From: Spirosoma pollinicola
Lineage (GTDB): Bacteria; Bacteroidota; Bacteroidia; Cytophagales; Spirosomataceae
Length of the DNA: 64,000 bases
Reading direction: 5' to 3'
Assembly: GCF_002831565.1 (NCBI RefSeq)
Contig: NZ_CP025096.1
Coordinates: 1,860,001-1,924,000, forward strand
Positions 25,357 through 34,781 of the stretch are shown here, one piece after another. Numbering within the stretch: position 1 is the first letter of the stretch; each line of letters opens with the position of its first letter. The notes under the pieces were generated by a model. That model did not search any database and was not told the origin of the DNA. It worked only from the letters and a program-made list of their open reading frames with translations. The position numbers and the translations under genes were made by a program.

Positions 25357-28300
25357 TTACCCGTGCGTCACATCAACCGTTATATCCTGATAAACAATAT
25401 TTTTGTCGCGAATCTGATCGGCCAGCGAGATGCCCCGTCCGGCAAGTGCCTTCTCGAAGTCGCCGGGCATAACCTTTACGAACTGATTAATTTGATCGTT
25501 CCAGTTCTGAATCAGATTCAAGGCCACATTACTCGTTGTGTACTGAAAATGCTTCTCAACGTACTCGCGAACGATACCCTGATCTTCGTCGGTCAGACGC
25601 TCCAGATTTACCATCTCCCGGTTTACTTTCGAGGCAAACGTGCCGTCCTGATCAAAGACATACGCTACTCCCCCCGACATACCGGCGGCAAAGTTGCGGC
25701 CTGTTTGGCCAAGAATGATAACCAGACCACCTGTCATATATTCGAGGCCGTGGTCGCCTACACCTTCCACAACAACTTTAGCGCCTGAGTTACGAACACC
25801 GAAACGTTCACCAGCCATACCCCGAATGAAGGCTTCGCCCGAGGTGGCTCCATAGAAGGATACGTTTCCGACAATGCTGTTTTCTTCCGGTTTAAATTGG
25901 GCTGTCCGGTCGGGATACACGATCAGTTGGGCACCGCAAAGCCCTTTGCCGAAGTAGTCATTGGCATCGCCTTCGAGTTCGAGTTTAATACCCGCCGTAG
26001 CAAAGGCCCCAAAGCTCTGTCCGGCTGTTCCGCGTAGTTTGACGTGAATCGTACTGTCGGGCAATCCAGGGCCGCCGTACACCTTCGAAATTTCATTGGA
26101 CAACATGGTACCAATGCTCCGGTCAATGTTTTGTACGGTGAACTCGCCATACATCGATTCGCCAGACTCCAGCGCAGGCTGGGCAAGGTCGATCAGTTTC
26201 CGGTCGAGCACATCGTCCAGATAATGGTTTTGTTCTTCCTGTTTGTATAGCGCTACATCAAGGTTCGTTGGTTCTTTGAAGAGTAACGCGTTGAGGTTAA
26301 CCTTCTTGTATTTCCAGTGAGGTAGGTTCTCACGCAGTTCGAGCATCTGCGCCTGACCAACCATTTCGTTGATAGTGCGGAAACCCAACTCGGCCATAAT
26401 TTCGCGCAGTTCCGTTGCCAGGAAGGTGAACATGTTCACTACGTGTTCAGGCTTACCCGTAAAGAGCGCGCGCAATTCCTTGTTCTGCGTAGCTACACCA
26501 ACCGGACAGGTGTTGAGGTGACATTTACGCATCATGATACAACCTGTGGCCACCAGCGCAGCCGTGGCAACACCAAATTCTTCGGCACCGAGCAGGGCGG
26601 CAATCGCCAGGTCACGACCTGTGCGCATTTGCCCATCGGCCTGTACCGTTACGCGGCCACGGAGTTTGTTCCGCACCAGCGTTTGGTGTGCTTCGGCCAG
26701 ACCCAGTTCCCATGGCAAACCCGCGTGACGAATCGACGACAGGGGAGATGCTCCCGTTCCACCATCGTGGCCCGAAATCAGTATATGGTCGGCGTGGGCT
26801 TTGGCAACCCCGGCGGCAATTGTACCCACACCTGCTTCCGACACAAGCTTAACGCTGATCCGGGCGGCCCGGTTGGCGTTTTTAAGGTCAGAAATAAGCT
26901 GCGCCAAGTCCTCAATCGAGTAAATATCGTGGTGAGGAGGGGGCGAAATCAGGCCGACACCAGGTGTCGAGTGGCGCGTCCGGCCAATCCAGTCATCGAC
27001 TTTAAAGCCGGGTAGCTGACCACCCTCGCCGGGTTTAGCACCCTGCGCCATTTTGATCTGAAGTTCGCGGGCGTTGGTCAGGTAATAACTCGTTACGCCA
27101 AAACGGCCTGAGGCAACCTGCTTAATACCCGAATTCATGCTGTCGCCATTGGCAAGGGGCGTATAGCGGAGTTCATCTTCGCCACCTTCACCCGAGTTGC
27201 TTTTGCCGCCAATGCGGTTCATGGCAATAGCCAGAGTGGTATGCGCTTCCCATGAAATAGAACCGAACGACATGGCACCCGTAGCAAACCGCTTGAAGAT
27301 GCTTTCGATGGGTTCAACTTCATCAACCGGAATTGATTTTCCCTTCTTAAACCTTAGCAGACCCCGCAGCGTAATGGCTTTCTGCGTCTGGTCGTCAATA
27401 AGTTTAGAGTATTTCTTAAATATCGAGTAGTCGTTCTTTTGTGTCGATTGTTGCAGCAGGTGAATAGTATCGGGGTTGAAGATGTGCTTTTCGCCCCGCT
27501 GTTTCCACTGGTAAATTCCACCTACTTCGAGCCGGGGAGCTGATACGGGCATATCCGGGAACGCCACGCAGTGCCGCACCAGAATCTCGCGTGCCATCTC
27601 GTCCAGACCCATACCGCCAATGCGCGAAACGGTTCCGGTGAAGTAGCGGCTAACCACTTCTTCGTTCAGACCAAGGCATTCGAAAATCATGGCACCCTGA
27701 TACGATTGCAGAGTAGAGATACCCATCTTCGAGAAGATTTTGAGTAACTCGCCATTTACTGCCTTGATATAGTTCTTGAAGAGTTTGTCAATGTCGTAAT
27801 CGACCTGCAACAACCCTTTCTCCTTCATGTTGGCAATCGTTTCGAATGCCATGTAGGGATTTACGCCCGATGCGCCGTAGCCAATCAGCGTAGCCACATG
27901 GTGCGTTTCCCAAACGTCGCCCGCTTCGACTACAATACCAACTTTACCCCGCAGGCCCTGACGAATCAGGTAGTGGTGAATGGCTGCCGTAGACAGCAGT
28001 GACGGAATAGGCGCGTGGCTGGAGTCGATTGCGCGGTCTGACAGAACGAGAATCGAGTAACCATCCTGAATGGCATCTTCGGCATAGCGACAGATACGGT
28101 CGAGGGCGCGTTCCAAGGATTTACCTTCTCCATCAGCCGTAAACAGGCAGTTGATGGTTTTTGCCTGGAAATTAGGCTTGTCGATAAACCGCAGTTTGTC
28201 AAACTCTTTGGTCGTTAACACCGGCTGATCTAACTCAACCTGACGGCAATGTTTCGGCGATTCGCTCAGCAGGTTGTAGGTAGCGCCTACAAACGAAATC

Positions 28301-29931
28301 AACGACATGATCGACCGTTCCCGAATTGAGTCGATAGGCGGGTTGGTCACCTGGGCGAACAACTGCTTGAAGTAATGACTCATATGCTGGCTCTGCTCCG
28401 ATAGAATTGCCAACGGGACATCGGTACCCATTGAGCCTAAAGCTTCCTTGCCCGTTTCGACCATTGGGGCCAGAATCATGCGAAGGTCTTCAGACGTAAA
28501 GCCAAAGGCCTGCTGCATCCGAAGCAGTTTCGCCGGATCATAATTGCTATACGTCCGAATGGGCGCTTCTAGATCCTGAATCCGTACTTTATTTTCGTCA
28601 AGCCATTTTTGGTACGGCTGACGTCCGGCCATCTCGGCCTTGATTTCTTCATCGGCGACAATCCGTCCCTGTTCCATATCGACTAGGAACATTTTGCCGG
28701 GTTGTAGGCGTCCTTTTGATACCACAGTTGCGGGGTCAATATCCAGAACGCCAACTTCAGAGGCCATGATAACCACGTCTTCGTTGGTCACCCAGAAACG
28801 CGACGGACGAAGGCCATTACGGTCGAGGGTTGCGCCTACGATGCGGCCATCGGTAAAGGAAATCGACGCCGGGCCATCCCAGGGTTCAATAAGGGCCGCG
28901 TGGAACTCGTAGAACGCCTTCCGAATGGGATCCATGTGTTCGTTGCCATCCCAGGCTTCCGGAACGAGCATCATCATCACGTGCGGCAACGACCTTCCGC
29001 TCATGACGAGTAGTTCGATGGCGTTGTCGAGGTTAGCTGAGTCGGACTGACGCTGGTCGCAAATGGGCAACAGCATATCCATTTCGTCTTTCGTAAACTT
29101 AGCCGATTCCAGTAAACCCTCAGCGGCTTTCATCCAGTTCACGTTTCCGCGAACCGTGTTGATTTCACCATTGTGGGCAATATAGCGGAACGGCTGGGCC
29201 AGTTTCCAGGACGGAAATGTATTGGTCGAGAAGCGTGAATGCACGACACCAAGAGCCGACACGACCTCTTCGTTCTGAAGGTCAGGGAAATAAGGCTCCA
29301 GTTGAAGCGTCGTTAATTGACCCTTATACGTAATGGTACGGCATGAAAGCGACGAGAAATAGAACGTATCGACACCAGCAATGGTCTCATTAATGATACG
29401 GGTGCTATAATTCCGAAGGATATACAGTTTACGCTCGAAGTCTTCGGCGTTCGTAACGTCGGTTGGGCGTTTAATAAACACCTGTTCCATTTGGGGTTCT
29501 GCCGACCGTGACCCGTTGCCTAGATCACTGTTGTTGACCGGCACGATACGGTAACAAAGCAGTTCCAGCCCAAGCATTTTCATTTTCCGATTCAGTACGG
29601 CCCGGCATTCTTCGCGGAGCCATACATCTTTCGGAAAATACACCATACCTACGCCATATTCGAGCGCAGGAGGTAGGTGAACGCCTAGTTTACGGGTTTC
29701 GTCTACAAAAAATTCGTGCGGAATCTGGATAAGCAAACCGGCTCCATCGCCGGAATTTGGCTCGGACCCTACTGCACCCCGGTGCTCCATACGCCGAAGC
29801 ATCTGAAGGGCATCCGCAACAATTTTGTGAGACTTGCGGCCTTTAATATGGGCCACAAAGCCGATACCGCAGTTGTCGTGTTCGAACTCAGGGCGGTAAA
29901 GTCCCGCCGATTGGTCAACCTGATCAGACAT
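25357..29931 (-). CDS. gltB: Glutamate synthase large subunit
   Basis: The 1524-residue protein has the standard order. An N-terminal amidohydrolase domain has its nucleophile at Cys21 (NCGIGF) after a 20-residue propeptide. A central domain precedes the FMN-binding synthase domain, where QGAKPGEGGQLPG and SGHDGGTGASPLSS are visible. The 3Fe-4S cluster motif is CIMMRKCHLNTCPVG, and a C-terminal GXGXG helix domain ends the protein. With GltD it makes two glutamates from glutamine and 2-oxoglutarate, the entry point for nitrogen. Several long frames on the opposite strand are shadows of this gene. Confidence 0.97.
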   Translation of the reverse strand: MSDQVDQSAGLYRPEFEHDNCGIGFVAHIKGRKSHKIVADALQMLRRMEHRGAVGSEPNSGDGAGLLIQIPHEFFVDETRKLGVHLPPALEYGVGMVYFPKDVWLREECRAVLNRKMKMLGLELLCYRIVPVNNSDLGNGSRSAEPQMEQVFIKRPTDVTNAEDFERKLYILRNYSTRIINETIAGVDTFYFSSLSCRTITYKGQLTTLQLEPYFPDLQNEEVVSALGVVHSRFSTNTFPSWKLAQPFRYIAHNGEINTVRGNVNWMKAAEGLLESAKFTKDEMDMLLPICDQRQSDSANLDNAIELLVMSGRSLPHVMMMLVPEAWDGNEHMDPIRKAFYEFHAALIEPWDGPASISFTDGRIVGATLDRNGLRPSRFWVTNEDVVIMASEVGVLDIDPATVVSKGRLQPGKMFLVDMEQGRIVADEEIKAEMAGRQPYQKWLDENKVRIQDLEAPIRTYSNYDPAKLLRMQQAFGFTSEDLRMILAPMVETGKEALGSMGTDVPLAILSEQSQHMSHYFKQLFAQVTNPPIDSIRERSIMSLISFVGATYNLLSESPKHCRQVELDQPVLTTKEFDKLRFIDKPNFQAKTINCLFTADGEGKSLERALDRICRYAEDAIQDGYSILVLSDRAIDSSHAPIPSLLSTAAIHHYLIRQGLRGKVGIVVEAGDVWETHHVATLIGYGASGVNPYMAFETIANMKEKGLLQVDYDIDKLFKNYIKAVNGELLKIFSKMGISTLQSYQGAMIFECLGLNEEVVSRYFTGTVSRIGGMGLDEMAREILVRHCVAFPDMPVSAPRLEVGGIYQWKQRGEKHIFNPDTIHLLQQSTQKNDYSIFKKYSKLIDDQTQKAITLRGLLRFKKGKSIPVDEVEPIESIFKRFATGAMSFGSISWEAHTTLAIAMNRIGGKSNSGEGGEDELRYTPLANGDSMNSGIKQVASGRFGVTSYYLTNARELQIKMAQGAKPGEGGQLPGFKVDDWIGRTRHSTPGVGLISPPPHHDIYSIEDLAQLISDLKNANRAARISVKLVSEAGVGTIAAGVAKAHADHILISGHDGGTGASPLSSIRHAGLPWELGLAEAHQTLVRNKLRGRVTVQADGQMRTGRDLAIAALLGAEEFGVATAALVATGCIMMRKCHLNTCPVGVATQNKELRALFTGKPEHVVNMFTFLATELREIMAELGFRTINEMVGQAQMLELRENLPHWKYKKVNLNALLFKEPTNLDVALYKQEEQNHYLDDVLDRKLIDLAQPALESGESMYGEFTVQNIDRSIGTMLSNEISKVYGGPGLPDSTIHVKLRGTAGQSFGAFATAGIKLELEGDANDYFGKGLCGAQLIVYPDRTAQFKPEENSIVGNVSFYGATSGEAFIRGMAGERFGVRNSGAKVVVEGVGDHGLEYMTGGLVIILGQTGRNFAAGMSGGVAYVFDQDGTFASKVNREMVNLERLTDEDQGIVREYVEKHFQYTTSNVALNLIQNWNDQINQFVKVMPGDFEKALAGRGISLADQIRDKNIVYQDITVDVTHG

Positions 29932-30324
29932 GGTCGTAACAGTGTTGGATTAGGCCGCTATTTATCGACTCTAATTGACAGAATCGCAATAAATAGGGGT
30001 GAAAATTAAGAAAATCTAAATTTACAGGTAGCCCGGCGTGTAAAAAAAACAGAAGATATTAGCCGGGCTGACGGGCGTTTGTGACAAAGTCACGCAATAT
30101 ACTACTAAAAAAATTTGGCAAAAATCGCTTTTGTCGGAATTTAATAGTAGACGGTACTAATTGTGAAATTGGTTATAAATGTTCTTGAAATATGCCAACT
30201 TTAGTGAACCCTTTTGCCTGTTTTCTAGGGTTAAATGACTTTTATGTCACTAAGAATTGACTCTATTTGTTCCGAAAAGGTCTATTCAAAACAGATACAT
30301 AAAAGAATGGAGGCAGTTATAGAA
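29932..30324. other. Intergenic region upstream of gltB
   Basis: No gene is visible in these 393 bases. The stretch contains the gltB leader, a 7-bp pair GCCCGGC / GCCGGGC around 30031-30068 on either side of an A-rich loop, and a short dyad GTGACAAAGTCAC at 30081-30093. The dyad resembles a CRP/FNR site but has a five-base rather than six-base gap. Either could regulate gltB or end the upstream amidohydrolase transcript; evidence is weak. Confidence 0.5.
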
Positions 30325-31611
30325 TTAGTTGTCTGACTTTACCACCTTTCCGCCAATCATGACAAACTTCACTTGTTGAAGCTCTGTAATGTCAGTTAAT
30401 GGATCGCCCTTTACCGCAATAATATCGGCAAGCTTTCCGGCTTCGATAGTACCCAGGTCTTTTTCTTTACCCAATAGTTCGGCGTTGACCTTGGTGCCTG
30501 CTTGTATAGCCTGCATAGGGGTCATGCCTAATTTGATAAGTTCGGCAAATTCACGGGCTGGAAACGTAGCTGGAAAACCTACATTATCGGTCCCCAATCC
30601 TATCTTGACACCTTTTCGAATAGCCAGTGAAAGCATTTTGCTCTTTGTATTTTCGTCTTTCTCGTGCTTCCCTAATTGAACGGCTTTCGCCAGTGCTTTA
30701 CTGTTGAAGTATTTTTCCTGGAAGAAAAGGTCAACAGAAAGGGTTGGGATCAGATAGGTGCCGTTTTTGAGCATGAGGTCGATGCCCTCTTCGTCTATGT
30801 ATGAAGCATGCTCGATGGAACGAACCCCCGCCCGAACGGCCATCTTGATGCCCTCGGTGGCGTGGGCATGAGCCATAACGGGCCTGTGTCGCCGGTTGGC
30901 TTCTTCCATTACCGCTGTCAATTCTTCCGAACTGAAATGTACATCCTGTGGATTGTCGCCAACGGTCATGAACGCGCCTGTAACCATTATTTTGATCCAG
31001 TCGCTGCCGTGCTTTATCTCTTCCCGTACGGCTTTCCGCATTTCGTCCGGCCCGTTGGCAATTAAACCGTCGGCAATGATGGGTTGCTCATAAGACGTGA
31101 AATTAATGTCGCCACCACCACCGGTCACGGAAATATAGTGTCCGGCTCCGTAAATATGTGGGCCTGTAAACAAGCCTTTGTTAATGGCATTGCGTATGTC
31201 GAACTGCGCATAAGCTACATCGGCGTCACCCGCAATTCGTAACGTTGTCCAGCCTGCCTGCAACAAGTCCTGCATGATTTTTAACCCTTCCAGAGCTTTC
31301 TGGGCCGAGGATCGCCGTAAATGATCGATCTGATAATCGTCTTTGTCGATGAACGGGTGGACGTGGGCGTCGATTAGACCGGGGAGTACGGTGAAGTCAC
31401 CGAGATCAATAACGGAGGCATCTTTCGGTATAATGTCTTTACTGCCGACCGCTATAATTCGATCTGCTTCAATCACTATCGCTGCGTTTTGGACAATCTT
31501 TCCTGTACCGTCAATTAAGCGTTTACAGAGCAGAGCGGTCTTCTGTGCGAATGCGCCTGTGCTGAGACAACAGGCTATGAGAAAACGAAGACCATAGCGT
31601 TTTAACCTCAT
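30325..31611 (-). CDS. Exported amidohydrolase (imidazolonepropionase/prolidase-like)
   Basis: The 428-residue metal-dependent hydrolase has a signal peptide (FLIACCLSTGAFAQ). The first metal motif is DAHVHPF at about 81-87, later histidines are in PVMAHAHAT and SIEHASYI, and the last Asp is in GLGTDNVGFP near 341. The C-terminus LADIIAVKGDPLTDITELQQVKFVMIGGKVVK is typical of this exported group, some of which cleave Xaa-Pro or Xaa-Arg dipeptides. The exact substrate is not known. It is probably periplasmic. Confidence 0.85.
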   Translation of the reverse strand: MRLKRYGLRFLIACCLSTGAFAQKTALLCKRLIDGTGKIVQNAAIVIEADRIIAVGSKDIIPKDASVIDLGDFTVLPGLIDAHVHPFIDKDDYQIDHLRRSSAQKALEGLKIMQDLLQAGWTTLRIAGDADVAYAQFDIRNAINKGLFTGPHIYGAGHYISVTGGGGDINFTSYEQPIIADGLIANGPDEMRKAVREEIKHGSDWIKIMVTGAFMTVGDNPQDVHFSSEELTAVMEEANRRHRPVMAHAHATEGIKMAVRAGVRSIEHASYIDEEGIDLMLKNGTYLIPTLSVDLFFQEKYFNSKALAKAVQLGKHEKDENTKSKMLSLAIRKGVKIGLGTDNVGFPATFPAREFAELIKLGMTPMQAIQAGTKVNAELLGKEKDLGTIEAGKLADIIAVKGDPLTDITELQQVKFVMIGGKVVKSDN

Positions 31612-31804
31612 AAGCTAGTTAAGAGACAAGTATTGGGTAGAATTTAGGCAGTAGTTGAGTAAAGTCAGCGCTAAACGATGTGTCCGGTTTGACCAGGGGC
31701 TGGGCAAGAAGACAGGCACGACAGTTTATGGAAAATGAACAGTTCGCAGAAAGTCTGTTCCCTCAAAAATAAGTAAAAAAAAGAAGCGTAAACCAGTAAA
31801 TAGG

Positions 31805-31835
31805 CATAAAAAAAGCCGCTCAATTAAGCGGCTTT
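31805..31835 (-). terminator. Terminator of the tRNA-Lys transcript
   Basis: AAAGCCGCT / AGCGGCTTT (31812-31820 and 31827-31835) form a stem with a six-base loop, followed by a run of T on the minus strand. It sits nine bases beyond the tRNA 3' end. Confidence 0.85.
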
Positions 31836-31844
31836 GATATTTTG

Positions 31845-31917
31845 TGATCCGGCTGGGATTCGAACCCAGGACCCATACATTAAAAGTGTATTGCTCTACC
31901 AGCTGAGCTACCAGATC
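31845..31917 (-). tRNA. tRNA-Lys (anticodon TTT)
   Basis: The minus strand folds as a 73-base cloverleaf. The acceptor arm is GATCTGG / CCGGATC with one G-T pair, the D arm GCTC / GAGC, the anticodon arm ATACA / TGTAT with loop CTTTTAA, and the T arm CTGGG-TTCGAAT-CCCAG. The anticodon TTT reads lysine codons. No 3' CCA is encoded. A terminator follows directly. Confidence 0.95.
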
Positions 31918-31981
31918 ATTTCCCGTTTCAATAAACGTGCTGTTCGTCGTTTGGGAATGCAAAAGTAGGCTTTTGTTTTCA

Positions 31982-32842
31982 TTAACGCAAGTATTGGTTA
32001 AAAAAAAAAGTTAATTGACCAGTGAGTTTTACCGCTTCTACCGCTTCCCTAACATCATGAACACGTAGAATAGAAGCCCCTTTATGGAGCGCGACTGTGT
32101 TCAGAACAGTAGTGCCATTTAAGGCTTCATCGGCACTGATGTTCAGGGTTTTCCAAATAGTTGTTTTGCGTGATAAGCCAACCAGTACAGGTTCCTCGAA
32201 TAGGTTGAAATTCTGTAGGTGACTGAGCATCTCAAAATTTTGTGTCGGTGTCTTTGCAAAGCCGAAGCCGGGGTCTAAGATGATGTCCTTTTGGCCTAAC
32301 GACCGAAGTTCAGCCAATCGGATCGCTAATTCGTCAATTACTTCGGTTGTTACGTTCGTGTAAGTTGCCATCGACTGCATGGTTTGGGGCGTGCCGCGCA
32401 TATGCATCAGAATATACGGAACGCCCAACCCGGCAACAGTACCGAACATGGCCGGGTCCAACGTGCCGCCCGACACGTCATTTATGAGTGACGCCCCTGA
32501 ATCGACTGCCTGCCGTGCTACCGAAGCTCGAAATGTATCAATGGAGATTAACGCATTGGGGAAGTTTTCCAGAATGGCTGTAATAACTGGCAGCACCCTA
32601 TCAGCTTCTTCGTCCGGACTAACGTCTGCCGCACCGGGCCGGGTTGAGTAGCCTCCTATGTCTAAAAATGTGGCTCCTTCATGAAGCATTCGTTCGGCAG
32701 TAGCGAGGGTCATTTCAACCGAAACGCGGCTATTGGCGAAGAATGAGTCGGGGGTAATGTTTAAAATTCCCATCACTGCGGGTGTGGCTAAATCGACCAG
32801 CCGCCCCCGGCAGTTCAGTGTTTTTTTCGTAACTTTCGGCAT
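31982..32842 (-). CDS. folP: Dihydropteroate synthase
   Basis: The 286-residue TIM-barrel enzyme joins para-aminobenzoate to dihydropterin pyrophosphate in folate synthesis. The pterin-binding motifs are intact: MGILNITPDSFF at about 24-35, FLDIGGYSTRPGA at 59-71, SIDTFRASVA near 100 and DPGFGFAKT near 193. It is divergent from the DUF1599 gene across an 83-bp gap that itself contains an imperfect inverted repeat. Confidence 0.96.
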   Translation of the reverse strand: MPKVTKKTLNCRGRLVDLATPAVMGILNITPDSFFANSRVSVEMTLATAERMLHEGATFLDIGGYSTRPGAADVSPDEEADRVLPVITAILENFPNALISIDTFRASVARQAVDSGASLINDVSGGTLDPAMFGTVAGLGVPYILMHMRGTPQTMQSMATYTNVTTEVIDELAIRLAELRSLGQKDIILDPGFGFAKTPTQNFEMLSHLQNFNLFEEPVLVGLSRKTTIWKTLNISADEALNGTTVLNTVALHKGASILRVHDVREAVEAVKLTGQLTFFFNQYLR

Positions 32843-32851
32843 AAAATCAGT

Positions 32852-32924
32852 TTTGGTTTACGGTTTTTGGGATACGGTAAACGAGCCTTAAACGATGGTA
32901 AACTGAAGACCGTAAACAGAAAAC
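32852..32924. repeat. Imperfect inverted repeat between divergent folP and DUF1599 genes
   Basis: GGTTTACGGT near 32854 reappears in reverse orientation as ACCGTAAAC near 32909, with GTTTT / AAAAC blocks beside each. The arms nearly fill the gap between the two start codons. Confidence 0.5.
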
Positions 32925-32925
32925 C

Positions 32926-33486
32926 GTGCATAATACCGAATTCGAATATCGGCAGGTTATCCAACGCTGCAAAGATTTATTTTTGAAAAAGAACCAGGAC
33001 TACGGTACGGCCTGGCGTATTTTACGACTGTCGAGCATCACCGACCAGATTTTTATAAAAGCGCAGCGCATCCGTACTCTACAGGAAACGGGCGTTAGCC
33101 GCGTAGGAGAGGGGATTGAACCCGAGTTTGTAGGCATTATCAACTACTGCGTTATGGCTCTGATTCAGATGCAGTTGCTTTCCGACAAGCGCACAGAGAT
33201 TCCCACCGACGAACTCGAAAAACTATACGACCACGAAATTGGCCGGGTTATTGAACTGCTTTTTGCCAAAAACCATGATTACGGCGAAGCGTGGCGCGAT
33301 ATGCGGGTTAGCTCAATGACCGATATTATTTTGATGAAACTCCTGCGTACCAAGCAAATTGAGGACAATCAGGGCAGCACATTGGTATCCGAAGGCGTTG
33401 ATGCCAATTATATGGATATGATCAACTACGCCGTTTTTTGTTTGATAAAAATGACAAACGAGTTAAAAATGAAGAGTGAAAAATGA
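32926..33486 (+). CDS. DUF1599 protein with duplicated domain
   Basis: The 186-residue product starts at GTG. It consists of two copies of one module: KNQDYGTAWRILRLSSITDQ near residue 24 and KNHDYGEAWRDMRVSSMTDI near 117. DUF1599 is restricted largely to Bacteroidota and has no assigned function. The same neighbours (folP divergent, BT_3928-like gene downstream) are common in this phylum, which suggests a conserved but undefined role. Confidence 0.88.
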   Translation: MHNTEFEYRQVIQRCKDLFLKKNQDYGTAWRILRLSSITDQIFIKAQRIRTLQETGVSRVGEGIEPEFVGIINYCVMALIQMQLLSDKRTEIPTDELEKLYDHEIGRVIELLFAKNHDYGEAWRDMRVSSMTDIILMKLLRTKQIEDNQGSTLVSEGVDANYMDMINYAVFCLIKMTNELKMKSEK

Positions 33487-33548
33487 AGCGTATAAGTACA
33501 TGGCTTTCAGACTAGACGTTGTCTTATTCTTCACTTTTAACTCTTCAT
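33468..33548. repeat. Imperfect inverted repeat spanning the DUF1599 stop
   Basis: AATGAAGAGTGAAAAATGAA at 33468-33487 contains the last codons and TGA of the DUF1599 gene. The right arm at 33528-33548, read in reverse complement, gives AATGAAGAGTTAAAAGTGAA. They agree at 18 of 20 positions. The next ATG is 22 bases further on. Confidence 0.85.
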
Positions 33549-33569
33549 TCTTAACTGTATATCTGTACT

Positions 33570-34712
33570 ATGAATCCAACGACATCGCAACCTAAAATTA
33601 AAACTGGCACGCCCCCCATGCTGATTGCCGCCCGTGTCGCCCGTATTCTGGTCGGTATCGTGTTTATATTCTCAGGCTTAATCAAGCTCAACGACCCCGT
33701 TGGCACACAAATCAAGTTTGAGGAGTATTTCGAAGTCTTTGCGCAGGATCTACCGTTCATGCATGATTTCTTTATGGCACTGGTGCCGTTTACTTTAGCC
33801 ATGTCGGTGCTGTTTTGTGCGGCTGAAGTAATTCTGGGGGTGGCCTTACTGGCATCGTATAAGCCCAAAGTGACGGTCTGGCTACTGTTTTTCCTGATCG
33901 TTTTCTTCACCTTTTTGACCTTCTACTCGGCTTACTTCGATCGAGTTACAGATTGCGGTTGTTTCGGCGATGCCATTAAACTCAAACCCTGGACCTCGTT
34001 CAGTAAAGACATTGTCCTGATGGTGCTTATTCTGTTCATCATTGGTCACCGAAATCGCCTTCGCTCCCGTAATACGGGCTGGCTGGTTGGACTGACCATA
34101 GTGCTGACGCTGGGCCTGGGTATTTATGCTGTTGAGTTTTTGCCGCCAATCGATATGTTACCCTATGCCGTTGGGAAGAGCATTCCGGCGGGGATGAAGC
34201 CCTCAGAACCCTTGCGGTATAAGTATCTGATGGAAAAAAACGGGAAGACATCAGAATTCGAGCAGTACCCATCCGATACGACATACAAGTTCAAGGAGAT
34301 GATTCTGGTGAATCAGAATGCCAAGCCAAAAATTACCGATTACCGCATTTGGGACGATACCGGCGATTTTACGCAGGAAACGTTTGTGGGTAATAAACTC
34401 TTTATCATCGTTAAAAACACGAAAGATATTGATGCGGGCAGTTTGCCTGCCATTCGTGCATTAGAAGAGGGATTACAGGGTTCAACGGTGAAACCATACA
34501 TCCTTACGTCAACCAGCGATGATGAAATCAAGGCGTTCCGGAAGGAGTTTCAATTAGAGTCGATTCCCTATTATAAAGCAGATGCCACTGTATTGAAAAC
34601 CATTATGCGTTCCAATCCGGGCACCTGGCTGTTGAGCAATGGCGTGGTACGGGGCAAATGGCATTTTAATTCAACGCCGGATGCGGCCGAAATTAAGGAT
34701 TTAGTGAAGTAG
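33570..34712 (+). CDS. BT_3928-family membrane protein (DoxX-like plus C-terminal domain)
   Basis: The 380-residue protein has a DoxX-like N-terminal half with about five membrane helices (ARVARILVGIVFIFSGLIKLNDPVGTQIKFEEYF at the start; VTDCGCFGDAIKLKPWTSF near 128-146) and a C-terminal soluble half that resembles a thioredoxin-type fold without a clear CxxC. The CGCFGD motif is shared with methylamine-utilisation and DoxX relatives. Function is unknown; a redox role at the membrane is a guess from the fold. Confidence 0.87.
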   Translation: MNPTTSQPKIKTGTPPMLIAARVARILVGIVFIFSGLIKLNDPVGTQIKFEEYFEVFAQDLPFMHDFFMALVPFTLAMSVLFCAAEVILGVALLASYKPKVTVWLLFFLIVFFTFLTFYSAYFDRVTDCGCFGDAIKLKPWTSFSKDIVLMVLILFIIGHRNRLRSRNTGWLVGLTIVLTLGLGIYAVEFLPPIDMLPYAVGKSIPAGMKPSEPLRYKYLMEKNGKTSEFEQYPSDTTYKFKEMILVNQNAKPKITDYRIWDDTGDFTQETFVGNKLFIIVKNTKDIDAGSLPAIRALEEGLQGSTVKPYILTSTSDDEIKAFRKEFQLESIPYYKADATVLKTIMRSNPGTWLLSNGVVRGKWHFNSTPDAAEIKDLVK

Positions 34713-34771
34713 GTGAAGTGGGAGTATTGTTGAGATTGGTTAATTACACCCATTTCACCCATTTAACTAAA
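34700..34771. repeat. Imperfect inverted repeat spanning the BT_3928 stop
   Basis: TTTAGTGAAGTAGGTGAAGT begins at 34700, inside the last codons; the right arm ending at 34771, in reverse complement, reads TTTAGTTAAATGGGTGAAAT. Over 23 bases there are 19 matches. The right arm ends ten bases before the aroK ATG. The stop codon TAG lies inside the left arm. Confidence 0.85.
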
Positions 34772-34781
34772 TTCACTACGA

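Noticed and set aside
26443-27015. 190-codon frame on the plus strand inside gltB
   Set aside because: It is antisense to a conserved enzyme; the frame arises from codon bias of gltB.
30080-30094. CRP/FNR-like site ahead of gltB
   Set aside because: The half-sites are separated by five rather than six bases and no regulator is nearby; kept only as a weak note.
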